Shown in pieces: positions 56,572 through 64,000 of a stretch of 64,000 nucleotides of DNA; position 1 is the stretch's first letter; every line of letters begins with the position of its first letter. The notes under the pieces are model-generated. The model was not told the DNA's origin. It made no database searches and saw only the letters and a list, made by a program, of their open reading frames with translations. Source of the stretch: Pedobacter kyungheensis (GTDB taxonomy: Bacteria; Bacteroidota; Bacteroidia; Sphingobacteriales; Sphingobacteriaceae); NCBI RefSeq assembly GCF_000812965.1, contig NZ_JSYN01000004.1:267421-331420 (forward strand). The letters run 5' to 3'. Position numbers and translations under genes: made by a program.

Positions 56572-56659
56572 TGGCGGAAAGCGAGGGATTCGAACCCCCG
56601 GACCTGTTACAGTCAACAGTTTTCAAGACTGCCGCATTCGACCACTCTGCCAGCTTTCC
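56572..56659 (-). tRNA. tRNA-Ser (anticodon UGA)
   Basis: Acceptor stem GGAAAGC (56659-56653) pairs with GCTTTCC (56582-56576); discriminator G and an encoded CCA follow (56575-56572). The anticodon loop CTTGAAA gives UGA, decoding UCA. The long variable arm (about 15 bases) and the GGTTCGAATCC T-loop are those of a class II serine tRNA. Confidence 0.96.
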
Positions 56660-56754
56660 GGAGGCAAAAGTACAAACTCCGGCTAAATCTGCAAACTATG
56701 ATTGTGTTTTTTTTATATAAAATTGATAATTACTTAACACAGAGGGAGAAAAAA

Positions 56755-57744
56755 TTATTTCTTCTGGATGTTTTCTTCAATTGGCTCTGATTTTTTGAAC
56801 AGATTGAAGGTAGGCCTGATAATTTTAACGCTTCTTTTACTCACATCCACACTCGCATTTAGCTCAAAACCGAGTAGTAATATCAGCGAGTTGAGGTATA
56901 ACCAGATCATCACCACGATTAAGGTACCTATAGAACCGTATACTTTATTGTAAGAACCAAAATGATTGATGTAATAAGAGAAGCCCCAAATGGTAATAAA
57001 AGCCAGTATAGTGGCCAGCCATGAGCCAGCACTAAAAAGTTTCCACTTTTTGGTGTGCGAAGGGCCATAACGGTAAAGGATAGAAATGGTAATGAAGTAC
57101 AATGTTGCGAGTACAGCCCAGCGGGTAAATCCTACAACAAAAACTATCATGCTGTCTTTGATATGAAGCTCGTTCTTAATGTAGGTGAGCAGTACTTCTC
57201 CCAAAGCCATGGCGCTGATACAGATAATAATAGAGAAGCAAATAATGGTAGTTAAAACCAATGCAATCAGCCTCTGTTTAATCCAGCTCCGGGTTTCGAT
57301 AATTAACGACGATTTGTTAAAAGCTTTCATCAGATTTTTAACACCATTGGTCGCAAAAAATATAGCCGATAAAAAACCGAAGGATAGTAAACCCCGGTTC
57401 TGGTTTTTGATAATGTCTTTTAAGGTCGTTTCAAAAGCATCGAAAGCATTGTGCGGCAATACCAGTTGAATTAAGTTTAACAACTGATCCTGGAAACCTT
57501 TAATCGGTATAAAGGGGATAAGCGTAAAAAGGAAGATAATACCCGGAAAAATGGCCAGCATAAAACTGTAAGCCAGTGATGAAGCCTTATTAACCAGGGT
57601 ATCTTTACCAATTTCCCTGAAAAAGAAAGTAGCAACAGTATATAAAGGGAGTGGGCTAAAACCAGGCAAAATACATCCCTTGGTCCATTCTATAAACCGA
57701 GAATAGAGCCTAAGATGTAATAATTGCCGGTGTAACCATTCCAT
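56755..57744 (-). CDS. YihY/BrkB family inner-membrane protein
   Basis: 329 residues with about six hydrophobic spans. ASSLAYSFMLAIFPGIIFLFTL (split at 15) and the later INHFGSYNKVYGSIGTLIVV region with WLYLNSLILLLGFELNA are the BrkB (YihY) family landmarks. The family has no settled function; it was once named RNase BN by mistake. It is 8 bases downstream of the thioesterase gene in the PASTA-mltG-thioesterase-brkB group. Confidence 0.93.
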   Translation of the reverse strand: MEWLHRQLLHLRLYSRFIEWTKGCILPGFSPLPLYTVATFFFREIGKDTLVNKASSLAYSFMLAIFPGIIFLFTLIPFIPIKGFQDQLLNLIQLVLPHNAFDAFETTLKDIIKNQNRGLLSFGFLSAIFFATNGVKNLMKAFNKSSLIIETRSWIKQRLIALVLTTIICFSIIICISAMALGEVLLTYIKNELHIKDSMIVFVVGFTRWAVLATLYFITISILYRYGPSHTKKWKLFSAGSWLATILAFITIWGFSYYINHFGSYNKVYGSIGTLIVVMIWLYLNSLILLLGFELNASVDVSKRSVKIIRPTFNLFKKSEPIEENIQKK

Positions 57745-57752
57745 TGCAAATA

Positions 57753-58160
57753 CTAATTAAAAAATACCGATAATTTCTCCATGAAATTTTCGGGTGGATT
57801 GGTAGGCTTGTTTTTTTTCATATCAACAAAAACAAGGGTAGTAGCACCCAGGTTAATCAGTTCTTCCTTTTCGTTATACAATTCGTATTCAAAAAAGATC
57901 CTGATGCCTGGTAAGGTTTTTATAATTGTTTTTACGGTAATTTCCTGGTCGTAAAGTGCGGGCTTAATGTATTTGCACTTCAGCTCCAAAACAGGCATCA
58001 TAATGCCATCAGCCTCCATAGAGCTATAGCTCATACCCAAACTGCGTAACATTTCTACCCGGCCTACTTCGTAATATTGAGCATAGTTACCGTAGTACAT
58101 ATAACCCATCTGATCGGTTTCGCCGTAGCGCACCCTGATTTTCGTACTGTGGCTATACAT
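57753..58160 (-). CDS. Hotdog-fold acyl-CoA thioesterase (YbgC-like)
   Basis: 135-residue 4HBT-type thioesterase. VRYGETDQMGYMYYGNYAQYYEVGRVEM (split as ETDQMGYMYYGNY) carries the catalytic Asp of this family. It cleaves acyl-CoA thioesters in the cytoplasm. Its ATG shares one base with the MltG stop codon (TAATG), so the genes are translationally coupled. Confidence 0.93.
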   Translation of the reverse strand: MYSHSTKIRVRYGETDQMGYMYYGNYAQYYEVGRVEMLRSLGMSYSSMEADGIMMPVLELKCKYIKPALYDQEITVKTIIKTLPGIRIFFEYELYNEKEELINLGATTLVFVDMKKNKPTNPPENFMEKLSVFFN

Positions 58161-59215
58161 TATTTAAATATATTCCTTTTATTTAAAGCCTCGCGGTATT
58201 TTTTAGCATTTACTTCGTGTTCTGCCTTGGTTTCGGCAAAGTTATGGTAACCCGAAAAATCTTCTTTGGCACACATGTAAATGTAATTGTTCTTATCGCG
58301 GTTTAATACTGCATCTATTGCATTTATGCTCGGCATCATAATTGGTCCCGGAGGCAAACCGGCATATTTGTAGGTATTGTAAGGCGATTGCACCTGCAAT
58401 AGCTTTCCGGTTACCCTTTTAACCGTAAAATCGTTATTAGCGAAAATTACAGTTGGATCTGCCTGTAACAATATGCCCTTGTTTAAGCGGTTTAAATACA
58501 AACCGGCAATAATTGGCATTTCTTTATCGTAAAGTGCTTCACCATCAACAATCGAAGCCAGGGTATACACCTGCGCAGGCGTAAGGTTTAAACTTGCTGC
58601 TTTTTGTTTACGTTCCGCAGTCCAGAATTTATCATATTCCTTGTGCATCCTTTCAAAGAAATCAACCGGCGAAATATTCCAGTACATTTCATAAGTATTC
58701 GGGATAAACATGGTGTAAACGTTATCCTGGTTAAAGCCGTATTTGGCAATTAATGCAGTAGAATCTAATACATTAATAAAACTCAAAGAATCGGCTTCGA
58801 GGTTGCTGGCCAGATAGGCTGCAAAGTTTTCCTTTTTACGGATATTGTGAAATTTCAATTTAACAGGATCCTGATTACCAGCTTTAATCAAGTTAATCAG
58901 GGTGCGGTTAGTCATCCCTTTTAGTAGACGGTAACGGCCGGGTTTAACACTGTTGGCCAGGTTCATTTTTCCAGCAGCCGCTGTAAAAGAAGAAATGCTC
59001 TTTACCAGGTCTTTCTTTTTAATCTCTGCAAGCAGGTCATCGTAACTGCTGCCGGTTTTAATGTATAAATATTTTTGGTTTTCGGTAACGTTGGGGGCAA
59101 AGTATAGCCTGTACAGGTTTAACGCAAAGTAACCTCCGGTTAAAATCACAATCACTGCAACGATTAGTGCTACTTTTTTGCCGGTACTCATATTCTTTTT
59201 TTCTACTTCAGTCAT
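58160..59215 (-). CDS. mltG: Endolytic peptidoglycan transglycosylase MltG
   Basis: 351 residues; one N-terminal span (about 15-35), LysM-like small domain, then the YceG/MltG domain: LASIVDGEALYDKEMPIIAGLYLNRL contains the catalytic Glu region, and QADPTVIF the following motif, split across positions ~215-250. MltG cuts nascent glycan strands at the inner membrane. The usual SIVEKE reads SIVDGE but keeps the second Glu. It is 17 bases after the PASTA gene. Confidence 0.93.
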   Translation of the reverse strand: MTEVEKKNMSTGKKVALIVAVIVILTGGYFALNLYRLYFAPNVTENQKYLYIKTGSSYDDLLAEIKKKDLVKSISSFTAAAGKMNLANSVKPGRYRLLKGMTNRTLINLIKAGNQDPVKLKFHNIRKKENFAAYLASNLEADSLSFINVLDSTALIAKYGFNQDNVYTMFIPNTYEMYWNISPVDFFERMHKEYDKFWTAERKQKAASLNLTPAQVYTLASIVDGEALYDKEMPIIAGLYLNRLNKGILLQADPTVIFANNDFTVKRVTGKLLQVQSPYNTYKYAGLPPGPIMMPSINAIDAVLNRDKNNYIYMCAKEDFSGYHNFAETKAEHEVNAKKYREALNKRNIFK

Positions 59216-59232
59216 CGGTATGTTATGCGAAA

Positions 59233-60003
59233 TTATTGTTGTTTGTTAGATAAAGTAATGTTTATTTTAGTTCCAATAGCCACTTTGGTTACCGAATCGG
59301 CTACCACAGGGTCTTGTTTAACAATTACAGCCGTAGCACTATCGGTAATTGGTCCTTCGTAAATAATGGTACCCAAACTCAGGTTCGATCCTTTTAAGCT
59401 AAATTTAGCCTCGTCCATGGTCAATCCCATTAACTGAGGAATTTCTACTTCTTCATTTCCGCGTCCATCACCCAAAACAAGGTTGATACGTGAACCAACC
59501 GGTACAATCTGGCCGGCGGTAATCGGCTGCCCGCCAAAAGATGCTTCCAATACCACATCACGGCTCACATCTGGTCTGTAAGTGGTATCGCCAAGCTTTA
59601 AACGCGAGCTTTCAATAAGCGCCTGCGCTTCTCTTAACGTTTTAAAGGCAACATCAGGGAATTTCGTATTTGGTGTTTTGCCAGCGTTAATGGTTAAGTA
59701 AATGGTACGGTTGTCTTTTACAAAGGTATTGGGATCGGGGTCCTGATCAATTACAATACCTGCCGGTTGATCGAGAATAAATACCGAATCTACTTCGTAT
59801 TTTAAGCCTGCATCTTCGAGTTTTTTAACAGCTTGCTCAAACGGAAGCCCTTTAACTGCAGGTACGTTTAAACCCTGACCATGTTTGGTGTAAAATCTTA
59901 AGCTAAAAAAAGCCACCAGCAGCAAAACAATAACGGTAATTACGGCTGCTAAAATGTTGTTTCTAAAGGATTTCGTTTTTAAGTAATCTATAAATTTAGA
60001 CAT
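59233..60003 (-). CDS. PASTA-domain membrane protein
   Basis: 256 residues with a single N-terminal membrane anchor (about 16-37) and three PASTA repeats outside (about 42-110, 112-182 and 184-253), with typical VPAVKGLPFEQAVKKLEDAGL and IPQLMGLTMDEAKFSL starts. PASTA domains bind peptidoglycan fragments. No kinase domain is attached. It is beside ddl and mltG, which fits a cell-wall role. Divergent from ddl. Confidence 0.92.
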   Translation of the reverse strand: MSKFIDYLKTKSFRNNILAAVITVIVLLLVAFFSLRFYTKHGQGLNVPAVKGLPFEQAVKKLEDAGLKYEVDSVFILDQPAGIVIDQDPDPNTFVKDNRTIYLTINAGKTPNTKFPDVAFKTLREAQALIESSRLKLGDTTYRPDVSRDVVLEASFGGQPITAGQIVPVGSRINLVLGDGRGNEEVEIPQLMGLTMDEAKFSLKGSNLSLGTIIYEGPITDSATAVIVKQDPVVADSVTKVAIGTKINITLSNKQQ

Positions 60004-60165
60004 GAATCTTAAATTATGGGTTATGCGTACAAGCTCAAATGTAGCTATTTTAAATTATTGAATATAGAATTGAATACCTGCACAAGCAATTATCCGTCCA
60101 ATTATTTTGATTTTATTTATTGAATATTCTACCAGTCAAAATTAACTAAAGCACAAAGATATTTA

Positions 60166-60173
60166 TATTTTTG
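60166..60173 (+). promoter_or_regulatory. -7 box upstream of ddl
   Basis: TATTTTTG matches TAnnTTTG and lies 46 bases before the ddl ATG. No TTG is seen at the usual -33 spacing, so the call is tentative. Confidence 0.45.
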
Positions 60174-60218
60174 AGGATATATTTATAATCAATTTCTATT
60201 TATACAAGGATTTCAGAC

Positions 60219-61205
60219 ATGAAGAAAACGATAGCATTGTTAACAGGCGGTACCACAGGTGAATGGGTTGTTTCGGTAAAAAGTGCAGCAACTATTGCGC
60301 AACATATCGACCCCGAATTATACGATGTTTATAAAATTATGCTGAACGAAAAAGGTTGGTTTTATGAGCCTGCCGATTCGGTAAAAATTGAAATTGATAA
60401 GAACGACTTTTCTCTAACCCTTGAAGGAAGGAAAATAAAGTTCGATGGTGTATTTATTGCTATACATGGTTCGCCGGGAGAGGATGGCAAACTGCAGGGC
60501 TATTTTGATATGATTGGTATTCCGTATACCACCTGCGATGCCTTAACCTCATCAATTACCATGAACAAAGGTTATACCAAAGCCATTGTTGAAGGGATTG
60601 ATCATTTACACACCGCTAAATCGGTGCAGATCTTCAAAGATGGCAATTATAATATTAATCAGATTAAACAGGATTTAAGATTGCCTTATTTTGTAAAACC
60701 CAATAGCGGGGGGAGCAGCATTGGCATGACCAAGGTTAAACATGCCGATGACCTTGAAGCAGCAATCGATAAAGCCTTTAAAGAAGATAGCCAGATCCTG
60801 ATTGAAGAGTTTGTAAGTGGCCGTGAGTTTTCTATTGGCATTTTTGGTGCTGAAGGAAAAATTATCGTGCTCCCTACAACAGAAGTGATCCCGCAAAACG
60901 AATTCTTCGATTTCGAAGCTAAATATACACCAGGTGCTACCGAAGAAATTACACCTGGCAATATGAATGCTGAAGAGTTGGTTCGTGTGCAACAAGTGGT
61001 AACCGACGTGTACCGTAAATTAAACTGCAGGGGCGTTGTTCGCGTAGATTACTTTTTGGAACACGAAACCGGCAAGTTTTATTTTATCGAAATTAATACC
61101 ATTCCGGGCCAAACCGCTACCAGTTTTATACCACAACAGGTGGCTGCCATGGGCATTACACTGAAGGAGTTTTATACGCGCTTGATGAAAGAAACCTTAG
61201 GATAG
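60219..61205 (+). CDS. ddl: D-alanine--D-alanine ligase
   Basis: 328-residue ATP-grasp ligase making D-Ala-D-Ala for peptidoglycan. LLTGGTTGEWVVSVKSA at the N-terminus, NSGGSSIGMTKV, LIEEFVSGREFSIGIFG and FIEINTIPGQTATSFIPQQ give the ATP, Mg and substrate sites. Full length. It lies divergent to the PASTA-mltG operon, 18 bases before the Crp-type regulator gene. Confidence 0.96.
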   Translation: MKKTIALLTGGTTGEWVVSVKSAATIAQHIDPELYDVYKIMLNEKGWFYEPADSVKIEIDKNDFSLTLEGRKIKFDGVFIAIHGSPGEDGKLQGYFDMIGIPYTTCDALTSSITMNKGYTKAIVEGIDHLHTAKSVQIFKDGNYNINQIKQDLRLPYFVKPNSGGSSIGMTKVKHADDLEAAIDKAFKEDSQILIEEFVSGREFSIGIFGAEGKIIVLPTTEVIPQNEFFDFEAKYTPGATEEITPGNMNAEELVRVQQVVTDVYRKLNCRGVVRVDYFLEHETGKFYFIEINTIPGQTATSFIPQQVAAMGITLKEFYTRLMKETLG

Positions 61206-61223
61206 TTTAAAGCTAACTGGAAA

Positions 61224-61805
61224 ATGAATATTCAGCAGCTGGTTGACCGGGGTTTAAAAATAAAAACTTACACCAAAGATTCGGTGATTTATGAACCCGG
61301 CACGCAGCCCAGGTATGTGTATTTCATCAAAACGGGCGAGGTGCGCATGGTAACCGTGAGCGATGAAGGTAAAGAGTTTATACAAGGGGTTTTTAAAGCA
61401 GGACAGCATTTTGGCGAGCCCGCTTTGCTGATTAACCGGCCTTACCTGGCCTTTACCATTACCAATAAAGATACACAGCTAATTGCCGTAAATAAAGAAG
61501 ATTTCTTTAGCCTGATTAAAAACGAGCCGGATTTTAGCATGAATCTGATCCAGACGCTAAGTCAGAGGTTGTTTTATAAATCGATGATGCTGGAAGAACT
61601 GGCCAATGAAAAGGCCGATCACCGCTTACTTACCATCATCAATTACTTATTGCACGATATTACTGAAGGCGAAAATTTAAAAGTAACCCGGCAGGAACTG
61701 GCTGACATGACTGGTTTAAGAGTTGAAACGGTAATCCGTGGCGTGAAAATGCTTGCAGGTAAAGGTTTAATTAAGACGGTTAAAGGAAAAATAGTTAAAA
61801 GGTAG
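61224..61805 (+). CDS. Crp/Fnr-family transcriptional regulator
   Basis: 193 residues. N-terminal cyclic-nucleotide-binding-like beta-barrel (about 15-110, with GEVRMVTVSDEGKEF and FGEPALLINRPYL) and C-terminal winged helix (LKVTRQELADMTGLRVETVIRGVKML). It has no FNR-type Cys cluster. The ligand is unknown; Bacteroidota mostly have no CRP-cAMP circuit. Likely cotranscribed with ddl. Confidence 0.92.
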   Translation: MNIQQLVDRGLKIKTYTKDSVIYEPGTQPRYVYFIKTGEVRMVTVSDEGKEFIQGVFKAGQHFGEPALLINRPYLAFTITNKDTQLIAVNKEDFFSLIKNEPDFSMNLIQTLSQRLFYKSMMLEELANEKADHRLLTIINYLLHDITEGENLKVTRQELADMTGLRVETVIRGVKMLAGKGLIKTVKGKIVKR

Positions 61806-61896
61806 TTTATAATTATGTTTTTGGCATGGCAATTCGCTACCAATAAACTCATGACTATTGAACGAACGAACCACTAAATATGACACAGATCATAAT

Positions 61897-61923
61897 TTTG
61901 TGGATTATTAAAGCCTAACTTTG
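61897..61923 (+). promoter_or_regulatory. Promoter of the DUF983 gene
   Basis: TTTG (61897-61900) and TAACTTTG (61916-61923), a perfect -7 box with a slightly short spacer of 15. The gene begins 20 bases further on. Confidence 0.55.
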
Positions 61924-61943
61924 TACTATCAAATCAGAATATT

Positions 61944-62336
61944 ATGGCTGAGTTATCCAAATTCCAATCCTTTTTACAATGTAAATGTCCACGTTGCCGC
62001 AAAGGCGATATTTTTACCGGAAGCGCTTATTCGTTCAAACTTCAAAAAACAAATATCAATTGCCCGCACTGTAATTTAAAATTTGAGCGTGAGCCAGGTT
62101 TCTTTTATGTAGCCATGTTTGTAAGTTATGCCATGAATGTGGCCGAGATTATTACCATAGGTGTAGCAGCCTACATTTTAGGTTTGCCACTGGTTTATGA
62201 AAACCTTTGGTACTACGTTACCCTGATTTTAAGTGGCGTGTTGCTTTTATCACCTATCAATTACCGTTATTCGAGGGTAATTTTATTACATTATTTAACA
62301 CCTGGTCTCCACTTCGTTCCCGGAAGCGGCGATTAA
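61944..62336 (+). CDS. DUF983 zinc-ribbon membrane protein
   Basis: 130 residues. A double-CxxC zinc-binding N-terminus (CKCPRCRKG and NCPHCNLKF) precedes two hydrophobic spans, the layout of DUF983. The C-terminal YRYSRVILLHYL is also typical. The function of the family is not known. Monocistronic, ending at a bidirectional terminator. Confidence 0.92.
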   Translation: MAELSKFQSFLQCKCPRCRKGDIFTGSAYSFKLQKTNINCPHCNLKFEREPGFFYVAMFVSYAMNVAEIITIGVAAYILGLPLVYENLWYYVTLILSGVLLLSPINYRYSRVILLHYLTPGLHFVPGSGD

Positions 62337-62345
62337 AAGATATGT

Positions 62346-62373
62346 AAAGTCAGATATACCATCTGACTTTTTT
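62346..62373. terminator. Bidirectional terminator
   Basis: AAAGTCAGAT (62346-62355), loop ATACC, ATCTGACTTT (62361-62370), then TTTATT. Perfect 10-bp stem between the DUF983 gene and the convergent CPBP protease gene. Confidence 0.88.
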
Positions 62374-62390
62374 ATTGGGAAACGAAATGG

Positions 62391-63164
62391 TTAAAACAGT
62401 TTAAATAGTTCTTCTAAAGGATACAGGTCTAAGAAGCAAGCTGTCGCATTGAAAAAGAAGTGAACAAAAACGCCGTACCATAAGGTTTTGGTTTTAATTC
62501 TTAGCCAACCCAGAAACAACGCAAATGGCAGCAGCCAGAATATAGAAATCAGGCTGAAATGGATAATGAAAAACAAGACAGAAGAAATATATACCGCCTC
62601 TTTTTCATCAACTACACTTAATAACTTCTGAATTAAATATCCCCTGTAAGCTAACTCTTCAAATATTGCAGGATAGAGCGCAATGGAAAGAAACATCAGG
62701 TAAGTACCATATTTGTGGAACTCGAACAAGGTGTAATGGGTAACTTCTTTTTTGAAAAGCAATACATTTAAATGATCCACCAGGAATGTAACCGTAACTG
62801 ACGCCAAAATAGTAAGTACAATAAGCCCCAGTAATTTAGCGATGGAGAAGCCCGGCCATTTCAATATGACTTTATTTTCAGGCCAGTTGTAAAAAAAGAA
62901 GAGCAGGGCAGAGCACCCCATAATTACATCCAGACAAAATAATGTGCTTAAAGAATGGTCTTTGATCAATAGCGAAGTGACACAGCAGCAGATTTCAACC
63001 GCAAAAAATAGCCCAACCTGCTGAATGTTGGGCCACCTTTTATGCTGAATTACGATATCCTTGTAGTTTTGGGCTCTGCCGCAGGTGCTACAAAATTTAT
63101 TGCCTAACGGAACTTCGCTCTGGCAATTATCACATAAGTTCTCAGGAATTTGCTGATCTTCCAA
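62391..63164 (-). CDS. CPBP-family intramembrane metalloprotease with zinc ribbon
   Basis: 257 residues. An N-terminal zinc ribbon (CDNCQSEVPLGNKFCSTCGRAQ as CDNC...CSTC) precedes about seven membrane spans. The CPBP (CAAX-like) motifs are FEELAYRGY (motif 1, Glu-Glu and Arg), FFIIHF (motif 2 His) and VHFFFNA (motif 3 His). It probably cleaves a membrane protein. It starts one base after the 63166 gene, with which it shares the zinc-ribbon type. Confidence 0.92.
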   Translation of the reverse strand: MEDQQIPENLCDNCQSEVPLGNKFCSTCGRAQNYKDIVIQHKRWPNIQQVGLFFAVEICCCVTSLLIKDHSLSTLFCLDVIMGCSALLFFFYNWPENKVILKWPGFSIAKLLGLIVLTILASVTVTFLVDHLNVLLFKKEVTHYTLFEFHKYGTYLMFLSIALYPAIFEELAYRGYLIQKLLSVVDEKEAVYISSVLFFIIHFSLISIFWLLPFALFLGWLRIKTKTLWYGVFVHFFFNATACFLDLYPLEELFKLF

Positions 63165-63165
63165 G

Positions 63166-63687
63166 TTATTCGATATTAAGCTCTTTTTTTATCTTATCAG
63201 CTTCCAGTACAGATTTAATACCTTTAATCAGGTAAATTATAATACCGACTTTAAAAATAATGCCTTTGAATATGGTTGCAGGATCGGCAATCAGATTTAA
63301 AATCTGAATAATCACGTATAAAGATAAGCCCGAAATCATGGCAGTAGTAGGTTTCGATCTGCTTAAAACCCCAAAGCCTAAAAATGCGCCAACCAAAATA
63401 ACATTCATGATCAATAAGGCAAACTGATCTTCTGCGGCAGCAGTAAAGAATATAAAAATTGTAGATAGCCCGATAAATCCTGCAATCCAGTATAGCGAAT
63501 TGCAAGCACTGTCTACCGATCTTTGTAATTCGATAAGATCTACTTCTTTAATTGTTCTGTTGGCAATATGACTATCCTTTTCTTCTTTTGTTCCCTGAAG
63601 CGGGAAACCACAGTTGTTGCAAAAGGTATCGGTAAGGGTAAAGGGTTTGTAACAGCTGTTACATAAGCTATCATTTGAGCTTTCCAT
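63166..63687 (-). CDS. Zinc-ribbon membrane protein
   Basis: 173 residues. N-terminal zinc ribbon (CNSCYKPF and FCNNCGFPL), a short linker, then four hydrophobic spans (about 65-85, 88-105, 113-130, 135-150) and a basic tail. No named family recognised beyond the ribbon. It is followed after one base by the CPBP protease gene, so the pair is probably one unit; it may be a partner or substrate (inference). Confidence 0.8.
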   Translation of the reverse strand: MESSNDSLCNSCYKPFTLTDTFCNNCGFPLQGTKEEKDSHIANRTIKEVDLIELQRSVDSACNSLYWIAGFIGLSTIFIFFTAAAEDQFALLIMNVILVGAFLGFGVLSRSKPTTAMISGLSLYVIIQILNLIADPATIFKGIIFKVGIIIYLIKGIKSVLEADKIKKELNIE

Positions 63688-63901
63688 AATTTAAGCGTTA
63701 TTTTTTTTGTAAATATAGAATTGAAAAAAAGTATTGCAAAATATCAGGTAAAATTTTTAGAAGTTATTTTAGCTGTTAGCATTTGCTGAATGTTAAAGTA
63801 TTAGTTTTATCTGGAAATTTGTCAGGTTGAGGGGTAATTTATTGTATAAAAATCAATATGAGTAACAGGGAGAGCCTAACGGCTTTGATCTACTCGAAAA
63901 A
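63688..63901. other. Gene-free region at window end
   Basis: About 210 A/T-rich bases upstream of the zinc-ribbon gene without a frame or a recognisable signal. It leads into the palindromic repeat at 63902. Confidence 0.5.
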
Positions 63902-64000
63902 TCGTCATTGCGAGAAGGAACGACGAAGCAATCTTTCATGCCGGTAAGTTTTGCTATAAAGATTGCTTCGGCGGCTGAAAAAGCCTTCTCGCAATGACGA
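63902..64000. repeat. Palindromic REP/MITE-like repeat, copy 2
   Basis: Starts TCGTCATTGCGAGAAGG and ends with CCTTCTCGCAATGACGA at the last base of the window. Its reverse complement matches the 4589 copy almost fully in both arms. The pair is inverted in orientation, with differing centres. Confidence 0.85.

Noticed and set aside
56420..56686. Plus-strand frame with GKRGIRTPGP and similar words
   Set aside because: It is the antisense of tRNA-Ser(UGA), a well-known source of false proteins.
56563..56790. Second plus-strand frame with RDSNPRTCYSQQF
   Set aside because: Also reads through the tRNA-Ser antisense strand and the adjoining spacer.
64..63990. CRISPR arrays, phage genes or toxin-antitoxin modules
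   Set aside because: No regularly spaced direct repeats, integrase, capsid or known TA signatures were found.

Overview
The window looks like a chromosomal segment of a Bacteroidota bacterium, most likely Sphingobacteriaceae and Pedobacter-like. The reasons are moderate-to-low GC, -7 promoter boxes of the TAnnTTTG type, few Shine-Dalgarno sites, many lipoproteins with an N-terminal signal ending in Cys, TTG starts, and the gene order thrS-infC-rpmI-rplT. The species call is inference; no rRNA is present.

Layout. 1-580: 3' end of a membrane acyltransferase. 903-4063: thrS-infC-rpmI-rplT translation operon. 4131-9044 (minus): a YegP-like protein, a metzincin-like lipoprotein with a discoidin domain, and a CBS/DUF294 protein overlapping a DnaQ-like exonuclease. 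9224-11887: a pair of M16 peptidases, one catalytic and one lacking the zinc motif. 12020-16933: glycerol catabolism (glpD-glpK-glpF on minus, divergent DeoR-type regulator). 16972-18113: a lone receiver protein and a PglD-like acetyltransferase.

18836-47294 is a ~28 kb exopolysaccharide/capsule locus, all on the plus strand. It holds a Wza-like export lipoprotein, a Wzc-like tyrosine kinase, a specialised NusG paralogue (UpxY/LoaP-like), a nucleotide-sugar dehydrogenase, a Wzx flippase, two DegT aminotransferases, a Wzy-like polymerase, a PglC-like initiating transferase, five further glycosyltransferases, an AsnB-type amidotransferase, a UDP-glucuronate 4-epimerase, a pectate-lyase-like lipoprotein, a PhyH dioxygenase, a degenerate aminotransferase-like protein, a GNAT, two tandem FemAB-like proteins and a FlaA1/PglF-like dehydratase. 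Together they suggest a Wzx/Wzy-dependent glycan built on a 4-amino-6-deoxy sugar, with (possibly amidated) uronic acids and acyl or aminoacyl decoration. The leaders of the Wza-like and NusG-like genes contain striking inverted repeats and a duplicated hairpin.

47423-48904: an HTH protein, an outer-membrane-like protein and a small unknown. 49096-53737 (minus): a five-gene copper-handling operon with a multicopper oxidase fused to a CopB-like barrel, a CxxCH protein, two DUF3347 proteins (one with an HMA domain) and a Cys/His-rich secreted protein. 54382-56436: a 12-repeat NHL propeller lipoprotein. 56572-56659: tRNA-Ser(UGA). 56755-60003 (minus): BrkB-like, thioesterase, MltG and PASTA proteins; 60219 onward: ddl, a Crp-type regulator and a DUF983 protein. 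62391-63687 (minus): two zinc-ribbon membrane proteins, one a CPBP protease. Two near-identical inverted copies of a ~100 bp palindromic repeat lie near both ends of the window (4589-4690 and 63902-64000). Each of the six convergent gene junctions carries a hairpin or palindromic repeat.
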